From: Chryseobacterium lactis
Lineage (GTDB): Bacteria; Bacteroidota; Bacteroidia; Flavobacteriales; Weeksellaceae
Assembly: GCF_003815875.1 (NCBI RefSeq)
Contig: NZ_CP033924.1
Span: forward strand, 682,001-746,000
Direction of reading: 5' to 3'
Length of the DNA stretch: 64,000 nucleotides
The translations under genes were made by a program, and so were the position numbers. The notes under the pieces were generated by a model that saw nothing but the letters and a program-made list of their open reading frames with translations, was not told the DNA's origin and did not search any database. Below, in pieces: positions 10,453-19,727 of this stretch; the first letter of the stretch is position 1; each line of letters opens with the position of its first letter.

Positions 10453-13299
10453 ATGAATAAAATATTACTCACTATTTTTTTACTATTAATTCCGATCCAA
10501 TTACTTTTTGCCCAAAGAGATACAGAACACTGGTTTGCACCAATGATGAAGAGAAATACAAATTCAGCGGAGCAACAGGGGTTATATTTTTCTACAGACT
10601 CTACTACTCCTTTCCCGGTAGAAATCTATAATAACAATATACTTATTGGTACCATCACAGTTAGTAAAGGAAATCCACAGGTTTTTAATGTTCCTATTCA
10701 AAACATGATTACAACTTCTCAGACAGATTTATTCACTCCTGTTACCATGGGTTTGTATACTAAGGGAACCAAGCCGTACTTCGTAACTTTCAGGTTTTCA
10801 TCGCTTAATCATGCTGAAATATTAACGTCTAAGGGAAAAGCGGGAATAGGTAAGCAATTTTATGCGGCAATGGCACCTATAACCCAAACAAATGTTAGTG
10901 GCTTAAACTTTACCACTGGAATAATGGCTACGGAAAACAACACAAAAGTTACTGTTTCCGGATATTCAACTACTGTAGTATTTTCAAATAATACGACAGG
11001 AGCGACTAATCCCTCAATGTCTTTTACACTGAATAAAGGGCAATCATATATCATTGAAGGAGATGGAAATACAACAGAAAATCGTAAAGGTTTTATAGGA
11101 GCAAAAATTGAAGCAGACAAACCTATTTCTGTTACCAACGGAAATTTCAACGGGCAATTTTCATTGGCTAGCTCCTTGCTTGGTTTCGGAACAGATATTA
11201 TTATGGATCAATCAGTTCCCGTAGACCGGTTAGGGAATGAATTTGTAGTAGTAAAAGGGAATGCGAATGTTGATGAACAGATGGAAGATGCATTGATTAT
11301 TGCCACAGAGAATAACACCCAAGTATTTATCAACAATGCTACTACTCCCGCCGTCACTCTCAATGAAGGGCAGAGCTACAGAGTGAATGAACTATCAAAT
11401 ACCAACTATATCAATCAAGGGAACAACCATTACAACATGTACATAAGAACAACTAAAAATGTTTATGTTTATCAATTATTGGCAGGAGTTGCTAATGATA
11501 GTGGTCGCGCAACAGGCGGATTCAATTATATACCCCCTCTTAATTGCTTTTTACCAAGAAAAATAGACGAAATAGGCATGATTAATATTCTTCCGCCTAC
11601 TACCAACACCGTCAAATTAAATATTCTGACGGAAACCGGAGCAGCTGTCACGGTAAACGGGGCTACCCCACCTGCTGCACAAGGTCCTTATCCGGTAAGC
11701 GGCACCAGTAATTGGGTTTCTTATTCCGTACCTAATGTCACAGGTAATATCACAGTAGCTTCTACAAAAGCTGTAACCGCAGGTATTTCTGGAGGAAGTG
11801 GTGCTGTAGGCTATGGTGGTTACTTTGCCGGATTCTCTTCTATTCCTGTTATCGCCAAACAAAACGGAGAATGTATCCCTGGACTGGTACTTGAAATAGA
11901 CGATAGCTTTGATACCTATCAATGGTACAGGAATAATACTCTGATCACAGGGGCAACATCTAACTCTTATACCCCGACACAATCAGGAAATTATACGGTA
12001 AAAATTACGATAGGTACTTGTCCTCCGGTAACTACTCCTGTTTATAAAGTCTATACCTGCGTTAAAAAAACAACTATCAACGACACATTATGTGATGGTG
12101 CGAAACAATATACACCCAACTTCACAAGTTCTACTCAAACCGTCGTTCCCGGAACAGTAACTATTATCACCCCACCTACAAATGGCACTGCAGTTATCAA
12201 TCCCACAACCGGTGTAATAACCTATACTCCTAATACTAATTATTCAGGTCCCGATACTGTTGTGTATAAGTTTTGTGGAAACAACCCTGATTTTACAGAT
12301 TGTGAAGAAGTCACTTTAAAATTAACAGTATCAGCAAATCCGGTAGTAAACGACACCTCATTGAGAACGTGCTTCCTGGGAACTAATGCTGCGACAGGAT
12401 TATTTGATCTTACCACTGCGAATGTAACAACCACCACAAATATTACTAAAAAGTATTATCCATCTCTTGCAGATGCCCAGGCGGGAACCAATGAGATTCT
12501 GAATCCAACTACTTATACAGCACCTACCGGAGTTGTCTATGTAAGGGTAACCAATGCAAACGGATGTTATAGGATTGCTCAAGTGACACTCACTGTAATG
12601 CCTCCGGTAAAATCCGACGTTCTGGTTGACAAAATCATCTGTATGGAAGGCAAAACAACCCTGGATGCAGGACCAGGATTCAAAAGTTACGAATGGAGCA
12701 CCGGAGCTACCACACAAGTTATTAATAACGCAGGAGTAGGAACTTATTGGGTAAAACTAAAAACGGGAGAATGTATCACGACTCAAACGGTTAAAATATA
12801 TGCATCTGAACACCCTGTGATTACCAATATTGATATTTCCGGAAATACTGTAACGATCTATGTCATAGGAGGAACACCACCTTACAAATACTCTGTTGAT
12901 AATATCAACTGGCAGGATTCAAATGTATTCACTAATATGCCAAGAGGTAATGCAAATGTATACGTAAAGGATAATTATAATTGTAATCCGATCAATATAG
13001 AGATCACAATTGCGAACCTCATTAATGTAATTACTCCCAACGAGGATGGGATAAATGATGTGATTGATTATTCATCATTTGCCATCAAAAAAAATCTTGT
13101 TATTTCTATTTTTGACCGCTATGGAGCAAAGATCTTTCAGGCTGATAAATCTAATGGTTACAAATGGAATGGAACTTCCGGTGGCAAAACTAAAGTTCCT
13201 ACCGGAAGCTATTGGTATGAAATAAGCTGGAATGAGCCTAACAGTAAGCAGACCGCTATAAAATACACAGGCTGGATTCTTGTAAAAAACAGGGAATAA
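10453..13299 (+). CDS. Large secreted protein with T9SS type B sorting domain (array copy 4)
   Basis: I chose the ATG at 10453 rather than 10432. It places the signal peptide (MNKILLTIFLLLIPIQLLFAQ by position, residues 1-21) at the very N-terminus, gives 948 aa like copies 2 and 3, and leaves room for a -7 box. After RDTEHWFAPM come the shared blocks ATENNTKVTV, MDQSVPVDRLGNEFVVVKGN, NYIPPLNCFLPRKIDEIG and YGGYFAGFSSIPVIAKQNGE, then DDSFDTYQWYRN, a Big-like repeat (IITPPTNGTAVINPTTG), VDKIICMEGKTTLDAGPGF and the type B domain from NVITPNEDGINDV to the end. It is nearly collinear with copy 3, indicating a recent duplication or continuing gene conversion. No enzyme signature was seen. Confidence 0.88.
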   Translation: MNKILLTIFLLLIPIQLLFAQRDTEHWFAPMMKRNTNSAEQQGLYFSTDSTTPFPVEIYNNNILIGTITVSKGNPQVFNVPIQNMITTSQTDLFTPVTMGLYTKGTKPYFVTFRFSSLNHAEILTSKGKAGIGKQFYAAMAPITQTNVSGLNFTTGIMATENNTKVTVSGYSTTVVFSNNTTGATNPSMSFTLNKGQSYIIEGDGNTTENRKGFIGAKIEADKPISVTNGNFNGQFSLASSLLGFGTDIIMDQSVPVDRLGNEFVVVKGNANVDEQMEDALIIATENNTQVFINNATTPAVTLNEGQSYRVNELSNTNYINQGNNHYNMYIRTTKNVYVYQLLAGVANDSGRATGGFNYIPPLNCFLPRKIDEIGMINILPPTTNTVKLNILTETGAAVTVNGATPPAAQGPYPVSGTSNWVSYSVPNVTGNITVASTKAVTAGISGGSGAVGYGGYFAGFSSIPVIAKQNGECIPGLVLEIDDSFDTYQWYRNNTLITGATSNSYTPTQSGNYTVKITIGTCPPVTTPVYKVYTCVKKTTINDTLCDGAKQYTPNFTSSTQTVVPGTVTIITPPTNGTAVINPTTGVITYTPNTNYSGPDTVVYKFCGNNPDFTDCEEVTLKLTVSANPVVNDTSLRTCFLGTNAATGLFDLTTANVTTTTNITKKYYPSLADAQAGTNEILNPTTYTAPTGVVYVRVTNANGCYRIAQVTLTVMPPVKSDVLVDKIICMEGKTTLDAGPGFKSYEWSTGATTQVINNAGVGTYWVKLKTGECITTQTVKIYASEHPVITNIDISGNTVTIYVIGGTPPYKYSVDNINWQDSNVFTNMPRGNANVYVKDNYNCNPINIEITIANLINVITPNEDGINDVIDYSSFAIKKNLVISIFDRYGAKIFQADKSNGYKWNGTSGGKTKVPTGSYWYEISWNEPNSKQTAIKYTGWILVKNRE

Positions 13300-13320
13300 T
13301 CTTTTACAAATACAATTTTC

Positions 13321-13350
13321 AAAACCATGATTTCAAAATCATGGTTTTTT
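13321..13350 (+). terminator. Terminator after array copy 4
   Basis: The stem AAAACCATGATTT / AATCATGGTTTT with a short CA-rich loop is followed by a T run. Confidence 0.85.
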
Positions 13351-13384
13351 ATTATTTTTTCAAACATTCAATACTTTTTATTAT

Positions 13385-13392
13385 TAAATTTG
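13385..13392 (+). promoter_or_regulatory. -7 box for array copy 5
   Basis: TAAATTTG, a perfect TAnnTTTG match, ends 19 bases before the ATG at 13412. Confidence 0.55.
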
Positions 13393-13411
13393 TGATAAAT
13401 ACTAATCCTGA

Positions 13412-16400
13412 ATGAAGAAAACTCTATCTTTTTTATTTATATTTTATATTTTCGCCTTTTCCTTTGCTCAATTAGATAGAGAGCATTGGTTTGCGCCGAT
13501 GATAGACCGGTCAGGAGCACCTAATCAGTACCAGAAGCTTTATCTTTCTACCAACAGAACAACCCCGTTTCCTGTAAACATATATAACAATAATATTTTG
13601 ATCGGGACGGTTACCATAAGCAAAGGAAACCCGCAGAAATTTGACGTTTTAAGAAACTATATCATTACCACTGAGCAGATAGACTTATTCACGCCTACAA
13701 CAAAAGGATTATATCTCAAGGCGGAATTTCCGTTTTATGCCAATTTAAGGTTTTCAGTATTCAACCATGCAGAAATTATTACTTCTAAGGGTATTCCTTC
13801 TACCGGAAAAAATTTCTTCACTGCTTCAGCTCCCATTACGGTCAGTAATGATATTTTAAACTTCATGACCAGTGTTCTGGCAACAGAAGACAATACAACT
13901 GTTACGATCTCAGGATACAAGCCCACCGTACAGTTTTCAAACGGGACTACCGGAGTTACCAACCCCACAATGACTTTCTCCCTCAATAAAGGACAATCTT
14001 ATATTATTGACGGAATCGGAAACCTTACAGGAAATTTTGATGGATTTATCGGAGCAAAAGTGACCTCAAACAAACATGTCAATATCACCAATGGAAATTT
14101 TAATGGCCAGTATGCAGGTAATTTTGCTTCCAGTTCTGATATTTTAATGGATCAGGCAGTACCTGTTGACCGGCTTGGGAATGAGTTTGCACTTGTAAAG
14201 GGTAACGGAAGTATCGGAGCCAATATGGAAGGAGCTGTTATTATTGCTACGGAAGATAATACTCAAATTTATGTCAATAACGAACCTATCCCTGTTGCAA
14301 CAATTAACACAGGCAGTTATTTTGTAATTCCCGACACTAAATACATGCTTCAAGGCGGAGGACATTATAATTTATATATCAGGACTTCTAAAAATGCCTA
14401 TGTTTACCAGATTCTGGCCGGAGATTCCAATACGGGAAACGAGGTGGCTACCGGAGGATTTAATTTTATCCCGGCTCTGAACTGCTACCTTCCGAAACAA
14501 ATCAACGAACTTGGGTTGATCAATGAAAATTTTGTTCATTCCAACGCAAACCTGGGTGGCATTCTGAATATTCCTACAAAACTGAATCTGATTACCCAAA
14601 GAGGAGCAACTGTTACGGTAAATGGCGGCATCCCTCCCGCAGCCACCGGCCCATACGATATGACAGGAACCAATAACTGGGTAACTTATGGAATTCCCAA
14701 TGTAACCGGAACGATAACAGTGGTTTCTGATAAAGCAATTACTGCCGGAATTACTGCCGGAAGTGATGCCGTAGGATATGGAGGCTTTTTCGCTGGATTC
14801 CCTACGCAACCTGTAATTATAAAATCGGGAAGCAATTGCGCCCCGGGAATAGTGCTTACAGTAGATCCTATTATTTATGATACTTACCAATGGTACAGAA
14901 ACGGAATAGCTATTCCCAATGCTACAGGTAGTTCCTTCAACCCTACACAATCCGGATATTATACATGTTCTGTAACCATGGGAAGCTGTGCACCTTTGGT
15001 CACTGAACAATATAAAGTTTTAAACTGTACCAAGCTCACAAATACCTCATATAATGTATGTACGACTCAAACTATAACTCCCACATTCAGTAATTCATCA
15101 CAGACTCCTGTTCCTGCAACAGTGGCCATTATAACGCCACCAGCATTAGGTACTGCTGTGATAAACCCTGCAACCGGAGTTATTACTTATACAGTTAATA
15201 CACCCGGAACTGTTGCAAATGATACTTTCACTTATACATTCTGCGGCAATGATCCTGATTTCCCGGATTGTGAAACAGTGACAGTACATATCAATATTGA
15301 AGCGCTTACGGTTACCAATACCACCTTATATGCATGTGACATCAACGGACAGGGAACCTTTAACCTGACAACCGCGAATGTGACATTAAATAATCCGGTG
15401 ACGATCACTTATTATCCGACTCTTGTTGATGCCCAAACTGAAAATCCCGCAGCATTGATTACGAATCAAAATGCCTATTCAGCACCTAATGGTACCATTG
15501 TCTATGCGGTAGTCAAAAATAATATCGGATGTAAAAGTATTGCACAAATAACGCTTTCTCTCTTTAATAAAGCTATTATACAAGATAATTACAACGGTTC
15601 TTTCTGTGATGATAACTTTGACGGAACCGTTACCATTGTACTATCCAATATAACCAATATTGTACTTAATAACCCTACCTATTTTACAAACGTCAGATAT
15701 TATGCAAATCTTGCTGATGCCAATGCCGGAAATGCCAATATCCTCCCCAATACCTGGAGCTATACTGCTACCACAACGATTTATATCAGAGTAGATTCCC
15801 CTGATGGATGTGCATTTGTCGTTAAACCGCTACAATTCAGTATCGGAGCGAGACTTTTATTATCAAAGCCAGCGGCTATAGAAAATGTATGTGATGATGA
15901 TTTGGATGGAATAAAATCAGTGAATCTGACACAATTTATCCCTCAGTTTACCATAGATCCTAATGTTACCTATACTTTTCATAATAGTTTAGCTGATGCT
16001 CAAAACAACATCAACCCTATTTCAGCTACGGTAAATATTACGACTTCACAAACCTATTATATTCGTTTTGAAAAAAATGGAATATGTCCTGAAGTGGGAT
16101 CAATTACCATTACAATTAAAGTTCCTAAAAAATCAGATCTGTTAAAAGATCAGGCAATTTGTCCGAAAACAACTACAACACTGGACGCCGGCCCGGGATT
16201 CGACAGATACCTTTGGAGTACCGGCGCGACTGGCCCTTCCATCACCAATGTTCCTGCAGGAAGTTATTGGGTAGAATTAACATCGAATAACGGTTGTGTG
16301 TATAAACAATACGTCAATGTTACCGAATTACCAATTCCGCAGATCACTTCCATTGAGATAGACGGAACTACTGTAAAGGTCGGAGTAAGCGGTGGCACAC

Positions 16401-16813
16401 CTCCATACCAATACTCTTTAGACGGAGTAGTCTGGCAAAGTTCCAACGTTTTTTATGATGTACCAAGAGGAGCACATACCGTATTCGTAAGAGATTCAAA
16501 AAATTGTGAAGAGGTGAAAAAAGCATTTGCTATTATTAATCTCATTAATACTATTACCCCCAACGGAGATGGACATAATGAAGTGGTTGATTACTCGGCG
16601 CTGATGGCTAATGACAATCTTGTATTCCGGATTTTTGACAGATATGGTGCAGAAGTTTTCAGAGGCAGCCCGGAAAACAGATATACCTGGGATGGAAGAA
16701 TAGGCGGCAGATGGGTACCTACTGCAACTTATTGGTATTTTCTTACCTGGACAGAATTTGGCTCTTCTATTTCCATAAAGTATTCGAGCTGGCTTCTGGT
16801 AAAACATCGATAA
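13412..16813 (+). CDS. Large secreted protein with T9SS type B sorting domain (array copy 5)
   Basis: At 1133 aa this is the longest copy. It has a signal peptide (1-19, ending FSFAQ), LDREHWFAPM, ATEDNTTVTISGY, MDQAVPVDRLG, NFIPALNCYLPKQINELG, an Ig-like segment (YDTYQWYRNG) and a Big-like repeat (IITPPALGTAVINPATG). It then carries two Cys-rich modules (FCDDNFDGTVTIVL, VCDDDLDGIKSVNL) shared only with copy 1, and the type B domain from NTITPNGDGHNEV. It ends LLVKHR instead of the VKNRE/IKNRE of the other four. The first residues after the signal peptide (LDREHW) also resemble copy 1 (LDNEHW) rather than RDTEHW of copies 2-4. It is likely secreted and surface-bound through T9SS. Confidence 0.88.
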   Translation: MKKTLSFLFIFYIFAFSFAQLDREHWFAPMIDRSGAPNQYQKLYLSTNRTTPFPVNIYNNNILIGTVTISKGNPQKFDVLRNYIITTEQIDLFTPTTKGLYLKAEFPFYANLRFSVFNHAEIITSKGIPSTGKNFFTASAPITVSNDILNFMTSVLATEDNTTVTISGYKPTVQFSNGTTGVTNPTMTFSLNKGQSYIIDGIGNLTGNFDGFIGAKVTSNKHVNITNGNFNGQYAGNFASSSDILMDQAVPVDRLGNEFALVKGNGSIGANMEGAVIIATEDNTQIYVNNEPIPVATINTGSYFVIPDTKYMLQGGGHYNLYIRTSKNAYVYQILAGDSNTGNEVATGGFNFIPALNCYLPKQINELGLINENFVHSNANLGGILNIPTKLNLITQRGATVTVNGGIPPAATGPYDMTGTNNWVTYGIPNVTGTITVVSDKAITAGITAGSDAVGYGGFFAGFPTQPVIIKSGSNCAPGIVLTVDPIIYDTYQWYRNGIAIPNATGSSFNPTQSGYYTCSVTMGSCAPLVTEQYKVLNCTKLTNTSYNVCTTQTITPTFSNSSQTPVPATVAIITPPALGTAVINPATGVITYTVNTPGTVANDTFTYTFCGNDPDFPDCETVTVHINIEALTVTNTTLYACDINGQGTFNLTTANVTLNNPVTITYYPTLVDAQTENPAALITNQNAYSAPNGTIVYAVVKNNIGCKSIAQITLSLFNKAIIQDNYNGSFCDDNFDGTVTIVLSNITNIVLNNPTYFTNVRYYANLADANAGNANILPNTWSYTATTTIYIRVDSPDGCAFVVKPLQFSIGARLLLSKPAAIENVCDDDLDGIKSVNLTQFIPQFTIDPNVTYTFHNSLADAQNNINPISATVNITTSQTYYIRFEKNGICPEVGSITITIKVPKKSDLLKDQAICPKTTTTLDAGPGFDRYLWSTGATGPSITNVPAGSYWVELTSNNGCVYKQYVNVTELPIPQITSIEIDGTTVKVGVSGGTPPYQYSLDGVVWQSSNVFYDVPRGAHTVFVRDSKNCEEVKKAFAIINLINTITPNGDGHNEVVDYSALMANDNLVFRIFDRYGAEVFRGSPENRYTWDGRIGGRWVPTATYWYFLTWTEFGSSISIKYSSWLLVKHR

Positions 16814-16847
16814 AACGAAATCAGTAAAATTTTCGTGAAATAAAGAT

Positions 16848-16889
16848 AAAAGCCGGATTGATGTTATCATCATATAACCGGTTTTTTTT
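16848..16889 (+). terminator. Possible terminator after array copy 5
   Basis: AAAAGCCGG pairs with CCGGTTTTT (one G-T pair) around an imperfect inner arm containing GATG/CATC, followed by a run of T. Confidence 0.55.
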
Positions 16890-17063
16890 GAATATTTAAA
16901 AAGAATATTTCACCGCTTTTTTCCTGATTTCATGTATGATAATAGTGGTTTTGATAAGCTTTAGATACATTTATAACAATCATTAACAATTTAATGCTAA
17001 AGTTTAATATAATTTTAACCACTATTCTTTATCCAATAAAGTACAAATTGCTTTATTTCTATG

Positions 17064-17071
17064 TAATTTTG
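17064..17071 (+). promoter_or_regulatory. -7 box very close to a start codon
   Basis: TAATTTTG ends only 8 bases before the ATG at 17080. If used, the transcript would have an almost absent 5' leader. Confidence 0.4.
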
Positions 17072-17079
17072 CCAATTAT

Positions 17080-17871
17080 ATGAAGAAACTATTTACGTTA
17101 CTACTATTGGTTTTTCTGGCAAAAATCAATGCTCAAATATACTCTGGAGAAGTATTTCTAAGAGACAATTCTATTTTATATCTTAACCAGGTATATGTTA
17201 CCAATCTGAACACTCAAAAAACAGTTCTTACAGATTATAACGGTAATTTTAATGTTCCGGCCAACCCCGGAGATGTCATCCGTTTTACCTCTATCGTTAC
17301 TGAAAGAAAGGATATCAAACTGACTCCTCAGATGATGGAACAGAAAAACCTGGTTGAACTAAAAATTGCTTATTATGAAATCCAGGAAATTGTCCTCAAT
17401 AGATTTAAACCAACGGGAAACCTGCGATATGATGTTAATTCGTTAAGAAAAGAGGATAAGGCACTGGCTATTAAAAAAGTGATCGGACTTCCTCAGCCTA
17501 AAGGGGACGGTACTCCTCCTGAGCTTCCGGTTGCCGGATTAAGGGACGGCGGACTTACCTTCAGTCTGGAAAGTATTTATGATATCCTTTCCGGGGAAAG
17601 AAAGAAAAAACAACGTTATCAGGCCTTTGAAAAGATGAATTCTTCGGTTACTCAGATCAAAAATTACCTGGGTAAAGATTATTTCCTGAGGTTTAAGATT
17701 CCCGAAAACCTTATTGACAACTTCCTGCAATTTGTTTACAGCTCTGAAAATATTCAGCCTTATATATCAGCCGGTAATTTTGAAGCAGTAAAAATACCTA
17801 TTGAAAAATATCTGCCTATCTATCAAAAAAGGTTAAGAAACTCCCATCTTCAGGAAGTTATTACTCAATAG
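17080..17871 (+). CDS. Secreted protein with carboxypeptidase regulatory-like domain
   Basis: The 263-residue protein starts with a signal peptide (1-19, ending KINAQ). Residues about 20-105 look like the beta-sandwich carboxypeptidase regulatory-like (CarboxypepD_reg) domain common in Bacteroidota exported proteins: GEVFLRDNSILYLNQVYV, then TDYNGNFNVPANPGD, the usual 'TD..G.F.i.a..GD.i.fs' pattern. The rest (LRKEDKALAIKKVIGLPQP onward) is of unknown function, with a basic KKKQRYQ stretch. No membrane segment was seen after the signal. It stands alone, with its own -7 box and a terminator at 17911. I cannot assign a substrate. Confidence 0.75.
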   Translation: MKKLFTLLLLVFLAKINAQIYSGEVFLRDNSILYLNQVYVTNLNTQKTVLTDYNGNFNVPANPGDVIRFTSIVTERKDIKLTPQMMEQKNLVELKIAYYEIQEIVLNRFKPTGNLRYDVNSLRKEDKALAIKKVIGLPQPKGDGTPPELPVAGLRDGGLTFSLESIYDILSGERKKKQRYQAFEKMNSSVTQIKNYLGKDYFLRFKIPENLIDNFLQFVYSSENIQPYISAGNFEAVKIPIEKYLPIYQKRLRNSHLQEVITQ

Positions 17872-17910
17872 CATTTTCAATAAAGAAGATAAATAGTCCA
17901 ATATATTAAG

Positions 17911-17945
17911 AAATCCATGTAAAAATTTACATGGATTTTTTTATG
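17911..17945 (+). terminator. Terminator after carboxypeptidase-like-domain gene
   Basis: The perfect 13-bp stem AAATCCATGTAAA / TTTACATGGATTT with a 2-nt loop is followed by T residues. Confidence 0.88.
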
Positions 17946-18165
17946 GTAAAACAGTTCCTTACCATTTTACCATGCGTTATGTATTTTAATCTGAATAATT
18001 TATTTTTTTATGCATACATTTATTTAATATTCAAAAATATATTTATTTTTATATCACAATTAAGTGTTTAAAATAAAAAGAGTGGTATTCCGTTATCATA
18101 ATAAAGACTAATGGCCTAAACACAAATTAAGAAAAAGTACCAAATCTTTAACTTATTATATATTA

Positions 18166-18939
18166 ATGAAAAAAATACTTTTACTTCTTTGCACGGTCCT
18201 GTTTTTCAGTCTCTCTGCCCAAAAAAAGGGAAAGGATTACAGTGAAATTCTAAAAAGCAATAATATTTACGAAATTAATGCTTTCCTCAGAGACGCCCAT
18301 CCCGATGATCCCCGAAGATCGGTTCTAAAGCCACGGGTTATGGAAATGATGAAGGAATACATCAAAAATGCTCATCCGGCAGATCAGAAAGTAAAAGATA
18401 TGCAGGAAATGCTTGCATTATTACGCAGAAGGCCTTCTACAAAGATTACTTTTGATGAAATGAATGCCATCATCAAACAGAAACAAATCGCAAAATATAA
18501 GGCTGAATTAGCAGCAAAACAGCCAACCACAGTATATACACCCAGCAATGCTCAAAACACCTTTGTCGTAAACGCAAGTGCTAACGCTGCCATTCCCAAT
18601 GCCGAAGCTGAAGAATTCAATCTGCTGATGGCCGTCAATCCTGTGGAACATAAAAACAGAACGGTAAAAATCCTCAATTCTCTATTTGACAATGATCCCA
18701 ACGCCAAGGAATGTATCGTTCTGATCCGGAATCAATCAGATTGTAACATCATTGTCCGGATGGAAGGGGTAGGTACCATCAAGTACAGGCTTGCAGTGCC
18801 GGCACAGGGCGAAGCCTCAATAGTGATTGAAAAAGGGCAATATCTATTCACAAGTTTGGTTTGTGGAGCTCAGTATGCCTCACAGAAAACTATAGAAAGA
18901 CCCATCATGGTGGCCCTTGGAAGTGCAGTAGCCCCATAA
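18166..18939 (+). CDS. Secreted DUF6759-like protein (copy 1 of 3)
   Basis: 257 aa with a signal peptide (ending SLSAQ, near residue 18). It shares two blocks with the gene at 19728: an N-terminal helix region (EILKSNNIYEINAFLRDAHP, then DDPRRSVLKP) and a C-terminal part with two conserved cysteines (SDCNIIVRMEGVG, the LAVPAQGE segment, LVCGAQYAS). I associate this architecture with the family named DUF6759 in Chryseobacterium, from memory only. A middle segment rich in Ala/Gln/Asn (about 110-150) looks disordered. Function is unknown; the paired cysteines suggest a disulfide in the periplasm or outside the cell. trmB follows with its own promoter. Confidence 0.7.
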   Translation: MKKILLLLCTVLFFSLSAQKKGKDYSEILKSNNIYEINAFLRDAHPDDPRRSVLKPRVMEMMKEYIKNAHPADQKVKDMQEMLALLRRRPSTKITFDEMNAIIKQKQIAKYKAELAAKQPTTVYTPSNAQNTFVVNASANAAIPNAEAEEFNLLMAVNPVEHKNRTVKILNSLFDNDPNAKECIVLIRNQSDCNIIVRMEGVGTIKYRLAVPAQGEASIVIEKGQYLFTSLVCGAQYASQKTIERPIMVALGSAVAP

Positions 18940-19008
18940 TCAGAACAGTAAACCATCGTCAATAATGTCTTTTGCCTCTAAAAGACAGGAAGTCTATGCA
19001 AATTTTAC

Positions 19009-19016
19009 TATTTTTG
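19009..19016 (+). promoter_or_regulatory. -7 box for trmB
   Basis: TATTTTTG ends 19 bases before the ATG at 19036, so trmB can be transcribed independently of the gene before it. Confidence 0.55.
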
Positions 19017-19035
19017 CAGTCATTTTAAATGACTC

Positions 19036-19713
19036 ATGGGCAAGAATAAATTAGCGAGATTCGCAGAAAATAAGATTTTACCAAACGTAATGCAACCAAC
19101 AAGAGAGGATGCTTTAAAAGGTTACGAACTTAAAGGAAACTGGAGAAAAAATTTCTTTAAAAATGATAATCCTATCGTCCTGGAATTAGGTTGTGGTAAA
19201 GGAGAGTATTCTGTAGGACTCGCCAAAACATTTCCTGAAAAAAACTTTATCGGGATTGATATCAAAGGTGCAAGATTCTGGTTTGGCGCAAAAGAAGCCG
19301 TAGAAAACAATATGAATAACGTGGCTTTCCTAAGAACACAAATCGAACTTGTAGATTATTTTTTTGCCGAAAATGAAGTGGACGAAATCTGGATTACTTT
19401 TCCGGATCCACAAATTAAATACAAAAGAACAAAACACAGATTAACCCATCCGGATTTTTTAGCCCGTTATAAAAAGTTCCTGAAACCTGGTGGTATTATT
19501 CATTTAAAAACAGATTCAGAGTTTTTACATGGATATACTTTAGGGTATTTGCAGGGAGCAGGTTATGAAATCATTTCCGCTCACCACGATATCTATGGTG
19601 CGCCGGAATACGATCCTGATACACCACATTTGAGAGACATCAAAACGTATTACGAAGAGCTATTCTCGGCAAAAGGAAAAACAATAACTTATATAAAATT
19701 CCGGATAAGCTGA
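19036..19713 (+). CDS. trmB: tRNA (guanine-46-N7)-methyltransferase
   Basis: TrmB uses S-adenosylmethionine to form m7G46 in the variable loop of tRNAs, in the cytoplasm. The 225-residue protein shows the SAM-binding motif I (ELGCGKGEYS, residues 50-59), an acidic GIDIKG loop (73-78), the family signature FPDPQIKYKRTKHRL (122-136) with its conserved basic residues, and HLKTD (156-160). Length and order are normal for the family. It is followed 14 bases downstream by a secreted-protein gene of the DUF6759-like group, so it probably heads a three-gene transcript with unrelated partners. Confidence 0.96.
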   Translation: MGKNKLARFAENKILPNVMQPTREDALKGYELKGNWRKNFFKNDNPIVLELGCGKGEYSVGLAKTFPEKNFIGIDIKGARFWFGAKEAVENNMNNVAFLRTQIELVDYFFAENEVDEIWITFPDPQIKYKRTKHRLTHPDFLARYKKFLKPGGIIHLKTDSEFLHGYTLGYLQGAGYEIISAHHDIYGAPEYDPDTPHLRDIKTYYEELFSAKGKTITYIKFRIS

Positions 19714-19727
19714 TGAAATAAACTTAA

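Noticed and set aside
14372..15010. 212-codon antisense frame inside array copy 5
   Set aside because: Antisense to a strong coding region with signal peptide and sorting domain; no homology or start context. The same holds for other antisense frames in the array.
848..16813. CRISPR-like or tandem DNA repeats in the array
   Set aside because: Repetition comes from homologous coding modules in different genes, not from short regularly spaced repeats.
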